A stretch of 64,000 nucleotides of DNA, taken from the NCBI RefSeq assembly GCF_006210265.1, contig NZ_VCNC01000001.1, forward strand, positions 1,002,843-1,066,842. The letters run 5' to 3'. The notes beneath the pieces were generated by a model, which had not been told where the DNA came from, searched no databases, and saw nothing but the letters and a program-made list of their open reading frames with translations. Positions 36,446-45,386 of this stretch are shown here, piece by piece. The translations under genes were made by a program, and so were the position numbers. The number at the start of each line of letters is the position of its first letter. The stretch's first letter is position 1. The DNA comes from Desulfovibrio sp. UCD-KL4C. Its GTDB lineage: Bacteria > Desulfobacterota > Desulfovibrionia > Desulfovibrionales > Desulfovibrionaceae.

Positions 36446-37624
36446 TTAGGATTCCTTTTTAGCTTTTTTCTTTGGAGTGTATGAACACAAAGGCTCAGGT
36501 CCGAGATAACTCCCTTCCATTGTGGCGGCGCGGGCGCGGCATCCTCCGCAAACTTTTTCAAATTCACAGTGTCCGCATTTACCATCATAAGTTTCTGGGT
36601 TTCTAAGATTTAAAAACTGTTGCGATTTGCTCCAGATCTGCGGGAAAGGAGTAGTGCGAACATTACCGCAATCAAGCTCAAGGTAGCCGCACGGCTGAAC
36701 TTGACCTGTATGTGAGATAAAGCAGAACCCAACTCCGCCCAGACATCCTCGGCTTACGGCGTCAAGACCAAAATTCTCGAAATTAACCGGAATTCCGTCT
36801 TCTTTAGCACGCTGTCTCAGGATGCGGTGGTAGTGCGGGGCGCATGTTGCTTTTAGTTGCATGTCAGTTGTTTTCTGGAAATCGTAGAACCAGTTCAGAA
36901 CTTCTTCATATTCATCAGCACTGATAACCTGTTCGCCTAGTTCTGCAGCTCTGCCCATAGGAACCAGCAGGAAAATATGCCATGCTGAGGCGCCGAGGTC
37001 TTTGGCAAGGTGGAAGATTTCTTTGAACATATGCAGGTTATTACGTGTCACAGTTGTGTTGATCTGGAACTCTATACCTGCATCCTTGAGGAATTGAATG
37101 CCGCGCATTGAAGCATCAAAAGCACCTTTTTCACCTCTGAATTCATCGTGATGTTCAGCTGATGCTGCATCGATTGAGATTGAACAGCGTTCAATTCCGA
37201 CTTCTTTGAGGTGAACAGCATTTTCAGCAGTAAGAAGTGTTCCGTTCGGTGCCATTACGCAGCGCAAGTCTTTTGTCTTGGCGTAGGCGACTAGTTCGAA
37301 CACATCTTTTCTGAGCAGAGGTTCTCCGCCTGTGAAAATGATGATTGGATTCCCTGTTTCAGGAAAAGTATCGATGAGAGCTTTTGCTTCATCGGTTGAA
37401 AGCTCACCGGGGTAAGGTTCTGGGTGAGCCTCCGCACGGCAGTGTTTGCAGGCAAGGTTGCATGAACGGGTTACTTCCCATGCAATAAGGCGCAGTGGGG
37501 GGGAACCGTCCGCATTTACTTGCGGGATAGGGTTTACGCCTGGATGTCCACCTGGGTGGCCACCCATTTTGCCAGGGTGTCCTTTCGGATGACCAGCCGG
37601 ATGTGATTTATTATTATCGCTCAT
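36446..37624 (-). CDS. ahbD: Radical SAM heme synthase AhbD
   Basis: 392 residues. It converts iron-coproporphyrin III to heme by decarboxylating two propionates. The N-terminus is a repetitive His/Pro/Gly segment (HPAGHPKGHPG, GGHPGGHPG), then the radical SAM motif CNLACKHC near residue 55-62, and a SPASM-type C-terminus with CGYLELDC and CGHCEFEKVCGGC cysteines for an auxiliary cluster. It directly abuts ahbB (0 bases) and follows hemB by 1 base. Confidence 0.93.
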   Translation of the reverse strand: MSDNNKSHPAGHPKGHPGKMGGHPGGHPGVNPIPQVNADGSPPLRLIAWEVTRSCNLACKHCRAEAHPEPYPGELSTDEAKALIDTFPETGNPIIIFTGGEPLLRKDVFELVAYAKTKDLRCVMAPNGTLLTAENAVHLKEVGIERCSISIDAASAEHHDEFRGEKGAFDASMRGIQFLKDAGIEFQINTTVTRNNLHMFKEIFHLAKDLGASAWHIFLLVPMGRAAELGEQVISADEYEEVLNWFYDFQKTTDMQLKATCAPHYHRILRQRAKEDGIPVNFENFGLDAVSRGCLGGVGFCFISHTGQVQPCGYLELDCGNVRTTPFPQIWSKSQQFLNLRNPETYDGKCGHCEFEKVCGGCRARAATMEGSYLGPEPLCSYTPKKKAKKES

Positions 37625-37625
37625 A

Positions 37626-38609
37626 TTATTTATTACCCATGTATTTGAGTACGTCTTCTGTGAAGTAGGTCATGATTAAATCTGCTCCGGAACGCTTAAG
37701 CCCGAGGAGTGATTCCAAAACTACAGCTTTTTCATCAATCCAGCCGTTTATTGCAGCTGCTTTGATCATTGAATACTCACCGCTGACCTGATAGGCCGCA
37801 ACAGGAGTATCAAATGAATCGCGGACCATACGGATGACATCCTGATAAGGTCCTGCCGGTTTAACCATAATTATATCCGCGCCTTCAAGGACATCTGCAG
37901 CTGCCTCGCGAAGTCCTTCGCGTGCGTTTGCAGGGTCCATCTGATAGGTCTTACGATCGCCAAATTGAGGTGCACTTTCCGCCGCTTCTCTGAAAGGTCC
38001 GTAGTACGCAGATGCATATTTGACAGCGTAAGACATTATCGGAAGCTCTTCAAATCCTGATTCATCAAGCCGTTCACGGATTGCAGCAACACGTCCATCC
38101 ATCATGTCGGAAGGAGCGACTATGTCAGCTCCGGCTTTTGCATGGGACAGGGCTGTTTGTGCGAGAAGCTCAATGGTTGGGTCATTCAGGATTCTACCGT
38201 CTTTAATCAGGCCGCAATGCCCGTGGGAAGTGTATTCGCAGAGACATACATCTGTTGCAACAACAAGGTCAGGCCAGAGTTTTTTTATTCTTCTGACAGC
38301 CTGCTGGACAATTCCTTCTTCGGCGTAGGCTTGTAATCCTACAGGATCTTTTTCTGCCGGTAGTCCGAAAATCATTAGACTTTTCAGGCCGTTTGCAACC
38401 GCTTCAGCTACATGCAGTTCAAGTTGTTTAAGGCTTAGCTGAAACTGTCCGGGCATAGAAGATATAGGCTTTTTGTAGTCCTGATCGTCTGTTTCAATAA
38501 CGAAATAGGGCATCATCAAATCAGCGGATGAAAGAGTTGTTTCTCTGACTAAGTCACGAATTACTGAGGTGCGTCTTAGTCTGCGCCCTCTGTGAAAGTC
38601 GAATACCAT
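37626..38609 (-). CDS. hemB: Porphobilinogen synthase (ALA dehydratase)
   Basis: 327 residues. It condenses two 5-aminolevulinate molecules. The two Schiff-base lysines are in [10 protein letters not shown] and MVKPAGPY. The zinc-type metal site is present as [13 protein letters not shown] (three cysteines), so this is the zinc-dependent class. It lies between the two radical SAM heme genes, a hallmark of the siroheme-dependent route in sulfate reducers. Confidence 0.96.
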   Translation of the reverse strand: MVFDFHRGRRLRRTSVIRDLVRETTLSSADLMMPYFVIETDDQDYKKPISSMPGQFQLSLKQLELHVAEAVANGLKSLMIFGLPAEKDPVGLQAYAEEGIVQQAVRRIKKLWPDLVVATDVCLCEYTSHGHCGLIKDGRILNDPTIELLAQTALSHAKAGADIVAPSDMMDGRVAAIRERLDESGFEELPIMSYAVKYASAYYGPFREAAESAPQFGDRKTYQMDPANAREGLREAAADVLEGADIIMVKPAGPYQDVIRMVRDSFDTPVAAYQVSGEYSMIKAAAINGWIDEKAVVLESLLGLKRSGADLIMTYFTEDVLKYMGNK

Positions 38610-38648
38610 AGCTTACTCCGTTATAAACGGTGAAACGTTATTAGAAAT

Positions 38649-38767
38649 CCGGCGTGTATCAGCCGGGAAAGCTTTATAGCGCAAATCCCGACGGACCTCA
38701 AAGAAGACCGCCGGGATTAATGTGTCATTGTCGTCTAGGCGACTGCTGAATGTTTGTTGCGAGCAAC
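38649..38767. repeat. Cluster of hairpins between ahbC and hemB
   Basis: The 172-base ahbC-hemB gap holds three inverted repeats: CCGGC/GCCGG (38649-38666), a 9-base-arm repeat (38686-38694 with 38708-38716, one wobble) and TGTTGC-GA-GCAACA (38754-38767). They could mark an mRNA processing site or differential-stability element inside the operon. The last may also be the ahbC transcript end. Confidence 0.45.
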
Positions 38768-38781
38768 AGTAAACAGTGTGT

Positions 38782-39966
38782 CTAGTCTTTTTTTATTTCC
38801 TCGTCGGTGAGGTAACATGCTGGGTCTTGAGCCCAAATGTCGTCGTAGTATGCCTCAGCTCTGGAACGGAAGTTTCCGGCACAGATATTGAGGTAACGAC
38901 ACTGTGCACATCTGCCTCCTACATGAGGCTTTTTATCTTTTAATTTGTGCAACAATTCAATTTTTGGGTCGGTCCAGATTTCTGAGAAAGGACGTTCGAG
39001 TACATTACCGAAAGTATGGTTACGCCAGAACTGGTCTGCATGAACCTGTCCATCCCAAGAAATACAGCCTATACCGCGACCGGAGCTGTTGCCTTCATTA
39101 TACTGCAGAAGTTCTAAAACTTCTTTAGCGCGTTCAGGGTCTTCTTTTAGCATGCGCAGATAAACGTAAGGTCCATCAGCGTGGTTGTCTACTGTCAGGA
39201 TTTCTTTAGGAGTTCCTGCGTCTGCCATGGCTCTGGTTTCGTCCATGATAAGGTCAACAACCTGACGGGTTTCTGCGTGATCAAGATCTTCTTTAATGAG
39301 CTCAGATCCGCGGCCTGAATATACTAGATGGTAGAAACATGCTCTTGGAACTTCAAGGTCTTTAAGAAGCTTGAATATTGTTGGAATTTCTCTCCAGTTG
39401 CGTTTATTAATTGTGAAGCGCAGACCGACTTTTAGTCCTTCGGCTTTACAGTTTTCAATACCCTCGATAGCTCTTTTGAATGCGCCGTTGACGCCACGGA
39501 ATTTATCGTGAGTTTCTTCAGCTCCGTCGAGAGATATTCCGACGTAAGAAAGATCAACTTCTTTAAGCTCTTTAGCCTTTTCTTTAGTAATAAGAGTTCC
39601 GTTTGTGGAGATAACTGCTCGCATGCCTTTACCTTTGGCGTGGTGAGCAAGTTCGACCAAGTCTTTACGGACAAGGGGTTCTCCTCCGGAGAAAAGCATA
39701 ACTGGAGCACCGAACTGTGCAAGGTCGTCAATCATGGTTTTAGCCTGAGATGTTGAAATCTCATCTACACCGTCAGGGTCAACAGCCTGTGCATAGCAAT
39801 GAACACATTTAAGGTTACATCTTCTAGTCATGTTCCAGACAACAACAGGCTTTTTATCTTCGGAGAATTGGAGGAGGTGAGATGGAAGTTTTGCTGAATC
39901 GCGGCCGTAGCGCAGCACATCAGAAGGTTCAACCGCTCCACAGTAAAGTTTTGAAATACCAATCAT
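38782..39966 (-). CDS. ahbC: 12,18-didecarboxysiroheme deacetylase AhbC
   Basis: 394 residues, a radical SAM enzyme. It removes two acetate side chains from didecarboxysiroheme to give iron-coproporphyrin III. The cluster motif CNLKCVHC lies near residue 49-56. The C-terminal CISWDGQVHADQF and CAQCRYLNICAGNFRSR segments match AhbC/NirJ. It is first in the leftward heme gene set; hemB follows after a 172-base gap with hairpins. Confidence 0.92.
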   Translation of the reverse strand: MIGISKLYCGAVEPSDVLRYGRDSAKLPSHLLQFSEDKKPVVVWNMTRRCNLKCVHCYAQAVDPDGVDEISTSQAKTMIDDLAQFGAPVMLFSGGEPLVRKDLVELAHHAKGKGMRAVISTNGTLITKEKAKELKEVDLSYVGISLDGAEETHDKFRGVNGAFKRAIEGIENCKAEGLKVGLRFTINKRNWREIPTIFKLLKDLEVPRACFYHLVYSGRGSELIKEDLDHAETRQVVDLIMDETRAMADAGTPKEILTVDNHADGPYVYLRMLKEDPERAKEVLELLQYNEGNSSGRGIGCISWDGQVHADQFWRNHTFGNVLERPFSEIWTDPKIELLHKLKDKKPHVGGRCAQCRYLNICAGNFRSRAEAYYDDIWAQDPACYLTDEEIKKD

Positions 39967-40233
39967 TTAAAAAGTCCTCACTAGCCGGGAAAATAGCTTC
40001 CGTGCCAGGTTATTGGGTTAGAACGATTTTTTTCAGGGACGGATATCACTTTATTAAATCCTGATACCGTCAACTCATGAAATCATCGATTATTCATACT
40101 GAATGAGCTGTGTCGATTACCACAAATGACGACAGGGGAAAAGTCGAAAATAGGTGTATTCTATAATGTTTGTAATTGTATGATTTTATAGTAATATTTT
40201 CAGAAAGTAGCCTTTTGGGGATATGTTCTTCAT
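39967..40233. other. Region upstream of ahbC
   Basis: A noncoding stretch holding the ahbC promoter (minus strand) and the end of the neighbouring convergent-side terminator. An imperfect repeat of CTCATGAA/TTCAT-type words occurs at about 40073-40108. I see no confident promoter elements; a GTGCCA at 40001 lacks the GC element needed for sigma-54. Confidence 0.45.
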
Positions 40234-40276
40234 AAAAAAACATCCTCTTTCGGTTCCATTTCGAAGGAGGATGTTT
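40234..40276 (-). terminator. Terminator after the OmpA-like lipoprotein gene
   Basis: A stem of about 15 pairs (40238-40252 with 40262-40276, one wobble on the RNA) followed on the minus strand by a run of seven T. Confidence 0.9.
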
Positions 40277-40297
40277 AGAGCTTCAACAAATTTATGA

Positions 40298-41437
40298 CTA
40301 AGGAGCAATTGAAACCTGAACTCTGCGGTTCAAAAGTTTATTATATTTAGTACTGTTGGGGACCAAAGGTCTGGATTCACCAAATCCAGTAGTGGCTATT
40401 CTGCTAGAGTTTATAGGAAATTTTTGGGTTAGGTATGCTTTAACAGCCTCAGCCCTTTTTTTACTTAACTCTAAATTATATTCTGCAGAAGCATCAGAAT
40501 CTGTGTGCCCCGCAATGACAACACTTTTATCGTTAAGTTTGTCACTGGTCAGAGCTTTCCCCAGCTCGTTTAAAAGAGGGTAGGATTCTGGATTTATTAT
40601 TGCAGAATTTACATCAAATTGAATTGCTAAATTAATTGATTTAGCTTTCGGCGGAGTAACTGGTGAGCTGTTCGGTGTAGATGTTATTTTTGCCTGTGAT
40701 TCTTGTGGAGATGTTTGCACTGTTTGCGGTGACTGTTGAGGAGTGTATGATATCATCTGTGGTTTATCTGCATCAGCCTTGGCGACAGTAAGTCCTGCGA
40801 TGATCCCTTTATTGGTGTTTTCATACCTTGCCCATGATGTGAGCGGTACAGCCATATCTGTTGCAATAGATTGAATTATTTGGAAAAAAGATGAATCAGG
40901 CATGCGGTGTTCGCGCTTAGCAATGATAAAGTCATCATCCATTCGCTTAGGTAGGCGTCCTGACTGCTCAAACGAGCAAACCATTTGTCCGTGTTTCGTT
41001 TCATATATTTTAACTTGAAGCGTTACGGCAGAGTCATCCATCGTATGTCCTAAGTAGAGATACGGAACAAAGCCGACGACTAACAAATCAAATCCTCTTG
41101 AACGTGCGGTGAACATGGCGTCATCCAGCCCGCGGTATACAAGCTTATCATCAAATACCATTGAGGGAAAAATTTGTAGGCTTGTCCAGTTTTGCCAGAC
41201 ATTTTTGCTGATCAGTTTACCCCAGTCTTTTCCATCTTTAATTGTTTGAGTCACAAAATATGGATAGAATAAGGCAGAAAGTGGACCGTAGTGAGGTTTT
41301 TCCGGTCTGGAATAAACCATAAGCTGCGACAACTGAACTTTTGCATCTTCGTAAAAGATGGATTGAGTTGTCAGCTGAGGTTCAAATTTATTACATGCAG
41401 ATAACAGTAAAATTAATATTATCAGATACTTTTTCAT
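40298..41437 (-). CDS. OmpA-family lipoprotein
   Basis: 379 residues from ATG 41437, where a classic lipoprotein signal begins (MKKYLIILILLLSAC, Cys15). An upstream TTG would add 26 residues ahead of the signal and is rejected. The first two thirds are unassigned (about 20-230), then a Pro/Gln/Ser/Thr-rich linker (about 235-270) and an OmpA C-terminal peptidoglycan-binding domain (about 275-379; AGHTDSDASAEYN, then RVQVSIAP). It should tether the outer membrane to peptidoglycan. No clear Shine-Dalgarno. No partner genes adjoin. Confidence 0.88.
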   Translation of the reverse strand: MKKYLIILILLLSACNKFEPQLTTQSIFYEDAKVQLSQLMVYSRPEKPHYGPLSALFYPYFVTQTIKDGKDWGKLISKNVWQNWTSLQIFPSMVFDDKLVYRGLDDAMFTARSRGFDLLVVGFVPYLYLGHTMDDSAVTLQVKIYETKHGQMVCSFEQSGRLPKRMDDDFIIAKREHRMPDSSFFQIIQSIATDMAVPLTSWARYENTNKGIIAGLTVAKADADKPQMISYTPQQSPQTVQTSPQESQAKITSTPNSSPVTPPKAKSINLAIQFDVNSAIINPESYPLLNELGKALTSDKLNDKSVVIAGHTDSDASAEYNLELSKKRAEAVKAYLTQKFPINSSRIATTGFGESRPLVPNSTKYNKLLNRRVQVSIAP

Positions 41438-41557
41438 TGTATATATCGTAGGTGAAAGGTTGCATTCCGGTGCGTCCGAAAAATGACTATAAACCGTCTG
41501 ATTGTAAGGAAGCAATATTCATGCCGCGAAATTATAAACATTTGAGGGTAGAGTAAG

Positions 41558-41595
41558 AAAAATGAGCGACCTTTTTGTAAAAGCCGCTCATTTTA
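41558..41595 (-). terminator. Terminator after the 111-residue protein gene
   Basis: About ten pairs (41559-41568 with 41585-41594) with A/T flanks; lies just past the stop at 41596. Confidence 0.8.
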
Positions 41596-41931
41596 TTATT
41601 GAAGCAATTTAGTTGGGGAAGGAGCAGTTTGCATTGATTCTAGAATTTGCTCTCGTGATTGGATTAAACTTTCACGAAGTTCAAGTTTTCGTTGCGTGGA
41701 TAATTTTTTAAATTCCGGCTGCATGGTCAGAGTTGTCAGTTGTTCCATCTCCGTTTTAATCCTTTCCACCCGGTGCAACACATTTTCTTGAGGGTGGCAA
41801 ACTTGTGAACAAGCATCAGCTAGATCAGATATTTCTTTTGCCATACTCTGAAAGCTTTTGGGATTAATTTCTTTTTCTAATTGCATACGTTTCTTAGCTT
41901 TAGAAAGAATTTTTTTAATCCATTCAAACAT
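41596..41931 (-). CDS. Hypothetical helical protein
   Basis: 111 residues, mostly helical and charged (KKILSKAKKRMQLEKEI at the start; RKLELRESLIQSREQILESM near the end). No signal peptide or membrane segment. Two cysteines (CSQVC) sit near residue 41-45. It is 18 bases downstream of the YIP1 gene and probably cotranscribed. No family is recognised. Confidence 0.7.
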   Translation of the reverse strand: MFEWIKKILSKAKKRMQLEKEINPKSFQSMAKEISDLADACSQVCHPQENVLHRVERIKTEMEQLTTLTMQPEFKKLSTQRKLELRESLIQSREQILESMQTAPSPTKLLQ

Positions 41932-41949
41932 ATATGTGTCCTCAAGATA

Positions 41950-42930
41950 TTAAATTGTCGGCTGGCTTAAGCCTGAATACATTCCCAAAATTGTCAGCAG
42001 TAATACTGCCGGAATTACTATGGAAAGGACAACTCTCATATAAGATGTATTGTGAATAGTTTTATATGCAACGATTGAGAATACAAAACTTGCAAGCGAT
42101 CCTACAGCGTAACCTATAACCGGTATTATGCACAGTATTATCGGCGCATATGTGTAAACAGCTGCACGGTAGGTTGCCTGAAAACCTCTTTCGCCTGCTC
42201 CGAAAATCATGAGTAACAAATGCGTTATCGCAATGAGAGGGAAAAAAGCGAGTGAACCTAAGAGCGGGTAAATTGCCACTAATAATAGTGCCGTAGTGCC
42301 TAAATTTATCGTCAAAGAAGGATCAACAACCTGTCCCATTTGAGAACCTAGGTTGCTTGGAGCTCCTGCTACTGTCCAGATGTAGCTGCATATTCCTTGA
42401 AATATCATCAAAGTTAACAGGAACAAAAATGGTTTTATGTACCCGTTTAGCTCCATATTTTTAAAAAAAGTAGTGGGGCTGAGAATTATTTTTTTTACAG
42501 TGAGGAAGAATGCCGGAAAAAATCCATATTTCTCTATTACTTCAAAAGGAATTTCGTTGTCAGCAACCTGTTCAATGTCTGCTGTTTCTTCTGTATGGAC
42601 TGTATCCTCTTCAGGAGACATTGAGTCAAGGCTGTTCCATATATCAGATCCATTTTGCGGCTGCTGAATATTTGTAGATTCTATTGGAGCCTGCTGATGA
42701 GTTTCATTGTCTTCTGAATTGTCATGGACAATATTTGTTTGTTCGTATGAATCGTACTGCTGTTCGCTATCCGGTCCCGTATCATCCATATTTTCATTTA
42801 TTTCATCTTCAACAATTCTGAATCTGAATTTCATTTGGCATCTAGGACAGGTTGCAAGCTGTGCGTTGTCCGGTATTTTTTCTTCCGGGATTTCACTGGT
42901 AAAATTACATTCTGGGCAAATTACTTTCAT
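41950..42930 (-). CDS. YIP1-family membrane protein with zinc-finger N-terminus
   Basis: 326 residues. The N-terminal 40 residues form an MJ0042-type zinc ribbon (CPEC near 5-8 and CPRC near 28-31). An acidic, Asn/Gln/Ser-rich disordered segment follows (about 45-125). The C-terminal part (about 150-325) has five hydrophobic helices in a YIP1-like domain (TFFKNMELNGYIKPFLFLL). The role is unknown; this architecture is common in delta-type proteobacteria. Confidence 0.82.
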   Translation of the reverse strand: MKVICPECNFTSEIPEEKIPDNAQLATCPRCQMKFRFRIVEDEINENMDDTGPDSEQQYDSYEQTNIVHDNSEDNETHQQAPIESTNIQQPQNGSDIWNSLDSMSPEEDTVHTEETADIEQVADNEIPFEVIEKYGFFPAFFLTVKKIILSPTTFFKNMELNGYIKPFLFLLTLMIFQGICSYIWTVAGAPSNLGSQMGQVVDPSLTINLGTTALLLVAIYPLLGSLAFFPLIAITHLLLMIFGAGERGFQATYRAAVYTYAPIILCIIPVIGYAVGSLASFVFSIVAYKTIHNTSYMRVVLSIVIPAVLLLTILGMYSGLSQPTI

Positions 42931-43021
42931 ATTATTTCCTTAAGGCTGATTGTCTGGATAGTTTGATCAGACCTAATAAATTTTATATTTTAAGGCAATG
43001 GTAATTGTTAACGAACATCAT

Positions 43022-44212
43022 CTATATAATAATTGGAGGAAGAATTATCGGTAGTAATGGAACATCTTCTTGCGGTTTGATTAGCTTAGAATCAAGGGTT
43101 GGAAGCTCATGATTAAGTTTGTGCGTTATTTTTCCACCTGCCGCATTATTAAAATTTGTTAGCTTAGATTCAATCTCGTCGCGATTTTTAATAAGGTGAG
43201 TAAGGTGGCTTATTGGGGAACCTGCAATAATTCCTGTATATCCTTTAAGTCCAGTAATCTGTTCATGGATATTTTTAATGAATCTTATTTTTGGAGATTT
43301 TCGGAAAAATCTAAGTTGCAAATCAGGCCAAAGCCCGAACCCGATCCTACAGTGGTCCTTATCAGGGTAAAAAGTTAAACGCGGGAAATACCAATAATCA
43401 CACTTGTCATACGAAGCAATTTTTTTCAGTAAATCCCAGTCCTTGATTGTGAGTCGTTCATCTGCGTCTAAGTATATAACCCAGTCACCTTGGCAGTGCT
43501 CCAGCATTACATTTCGTTGTGCTCCGAAGTTGTTGCTCAGCGGATTGCAGACATTTACAATTTTTAAGTCGGACTCGCAAGTAATAACGGGTAGTTGGGA
43601 ATAATCGTTACAGTCCCAAACAAGAACAAGTTCATAAATCCATGACGGAAACGAAGAAATAAAAGAATCAAGATCAGGTTCATTTGGGCTGACTATAGCT
43701 GCTGCAGAAATTTTTATGTTTGAATTCTGATTGTCAGGTATTTGAATACTTTTATGGCTTGAAAATAGTTTTTGTAAAGATTGATGTTTTTTTTTATTTT
43801 CACCTTCAAGACATGGATTAAGAATCAAGCGGCTCTTGATGGCTGTAAATCCGTATTGAATTAGGAGTAATAAAACTGCCCAGATTGATGAATCTACAAG
43901 CAGATGAGTTTTTGAGTTTAATAAATCTGATGTAAAATTATAGTCTTTGATTTTTAGGATATTTTCTGGGTAAAGATCGCAAATAATTAATTCCATCCAA
44001 GCTGGTTTAGAGTCGGCAAGAGCTTTGGCCAATTTGCCGTCGCCTGCTCCGAACAGAATAATTGATTCTGCGTCGGATTGCTCTGCAAACTGGATATTTC
44101 TTTGAACAATTTTTTCAGTGTCGTAATTTAGCCAAAGATCATTGTGCTTCTTTTGACCTTCAAGCTTAAAGGAAAGTATTTGCTTTGAATATATATCAAA
44201 AGGATGGTTCAT
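43022..44212 (-). CDS. Family 2 glycosyltransferase with extra N-terminal domain
   Basis: 396 residues. The C-terminal GT2 domain (about 170-345) shows AAAIVSPNEPDLDSFISSFP, the DADER metal-binding motif (GDWVIYLDADE) and a family-typical Trp/His-rich end (FIKNIHEQI). The first about 160 residues look like a Rossmann-type domain (SIILFGAGDGKLAKALAD) reminiscent of motility accessory or DUF115-type proteins. Together with the next glycosyltransferase and the fli genes, it may glycosylate flagellin or a surface glycan. That is inferred from context. Confidence 0.8.
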   Translation of the reverse strand: MNHPFDIYSKQILSFKLEGQKKHNDLWLNYDTEKIVQRNIQFAEQSDAESIILFGAGDGKLAKALADSKPAWMELIICDLYPENILKIKDYNFTSDLLNSKTHLLVDSSIWAVLLLLIQYGFTAIKSRLILNPCLEGENKKKHQSLQKLFSSHKSIQIPDNQNSNIKISAAAIVSPNEPDLDSFISSFPSWIYELVLVWDCNDYSQLPVITCESDLKIVNVCNPLSNNFGAQRNVMLEHCQGDWVIYLDADERLTIKDWDLLKKIASYDKCDYWYFPRLTFYPDKDHCRIGFGLWPDLQLRFFRKSPKIRFIKNIHEQITGLKGYTGIIAGSPISHLTHLIKNRDEIESKLTNFNNAAGGKITHKLNHELPTLDSKLIKPQEDVPLLPIILPPIII

Positions 44213-44213
44213 A

Positions 44214-45302
44214 TTATTTTTGAAAACCTTTAGATTCTAACAATTCAATATAAATCTTTCCAAGTTTGTCCGCAATGTCTTGTTCGCGGAATAGTTCAGT
44301 TGCTTTAGTTCTGCCGTTTTCGCCCATTTCACGAGCTTCCTGCGGGTGAGTTAAAAGAAATTTAACAGCTTCCACATATTCTTGAGTGTTGTTTGCAATT
44401 AACCCTGTCTTGCCATGATCAACAAGTTCCAGCTGTGCATTGTCGCGTAACTCTTTGCTTGGATGAGTTATTACCGGGAGGCCTGCCGCCATTGCTTCTG
44501 CTATGACAAGGCCGAAAGATTCTCCTGTTGCATTTGCGTGAACCATAAAAGATATGGAGTTTAAAAAAACAGAAATTTCTTGATCTGTTAGAATTGGTGG
44601 TAAAAAATTAACGTAATTATCAAATTTATTTTCTTTAACAAATCTTTCCGCTTCGGGAATCCCGCCTATAATATTGTATGTAAAGAGCGCGATATCATTG
44701 TTTTTAACCATTTGGTGTAAATCTGGTAATATTTCAAGGGCAAGAGGAGACCATTTTCCGGGATCAGCTCTTGAAATTCGACCAAATGCATGCGGTGGAA
44801 AATAGCGATCAGCAGGGCAGTTGGCAGCAAAAAAATCTGTATCAACTGGATTATAGAGAACGGAATATTTAGGAGGAACAGCTGAGATTGAATTTACTTT
44901 TCCGAATCTTTGCGCGCAGAAGTGGGATACAAATAGGTGCCGATCAATGAGCTTTCCATCCGGGCTGGGATCGTGGTGTCCGAAGACATTTGTTTCAACA
45001 ATAACTGGTATGCGTGTAAGTTTGAAAGGACGTAATGAGCCTGGTTCAGGCCATCCGGCTCGGTGCAAATGAACTATGTCAGGTTTAAATTTTTCTAGAA
45101 GTGGTAAAAGATCAATCCCTATGAATGTTTCAATGCTATTTTGGCGTAGTAATTTAGCTCTTGGCCCGTTTGACGGGGAGAATACCGCTGTATGGAAAAT
45201 TTCAGTATCAAGGTTGGTGACAAATGATTGCATCACCTTTTCTGTGCCTCCAAGTCCAAGTGAGGAGGCGACGTGCAGTACTCTTATCTTTTCTTCTGCC
45301 AT
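44214..45302 (-). CDS. GT4-family glycosyltransferase
   Basis: 362 residues, GT-B fold. The N-terminal VLHVASSLGLGGTEKVMQSF and the C-terminal donor-binding FGLVIAEAMAAGLPVITHPS (Glu-x7-Glu-like region) mark family GT4. It is followed after 1 base by the GT2 gene, so they form an operon. Substrate unknown; the location just after fliS suggests flagellar or surface glycosylation. Confidence 0.87.
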   Translation of the reverse strand: MAEEKIRVLHVASSLGLGGTEKVMQSFVTNLDTEIFHTAVFSPSNGPRAKLLRQNSIETFIGIDLLPLLEKFKPDIVHLHRAGWPEPGSLRPFKLTRIPVIVETNVFGHHDPSPDGKLIDRHLFVSHFCAQRFGKVNSISAVPPKYSVLYNPVDTDFFAANCPADRYFPPHAFGRISRADPGKWSPLALEILPDLHQMVKNNDIALFTYNIIGGIPEAERFVKENKFDNYVNFLPPILTDQEISVFLNSISFMVHANATGESFGLVIAEAMAAGLPVITHPSKELRDNAQLELVDHGKTGLIANNTQEYVEAVKFLLTHPQEAREMGENGRTKATELFREQDIADKLGKIYIELLESKGFQK

Positions 45303-45346
45303 GATCTAAATAAAATGACAGATATGAGGTGGGAAGTAAAGAAATC

Positions 45347-45382
45347 GGCAAAAAAAAGCCTCCGTTTTACAGAGGCTTTTAA
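45347..45382 (-). terminator. Terminator after fliS
   Basis: A 9-pair stem (45354-45362 with 45372-45380) followed on the minus strand by an eight-base T-run (45357 to 45350). Confidence 0.88.
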
Positions 45383-45386
45383 CTAC

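Noticed and set aside
40001-40012. GTGCCA upstream of ahbC as a minus-strand sigma-54 -24 element
   Set aside because: The GC of the -12 element is missing at the required spacing.
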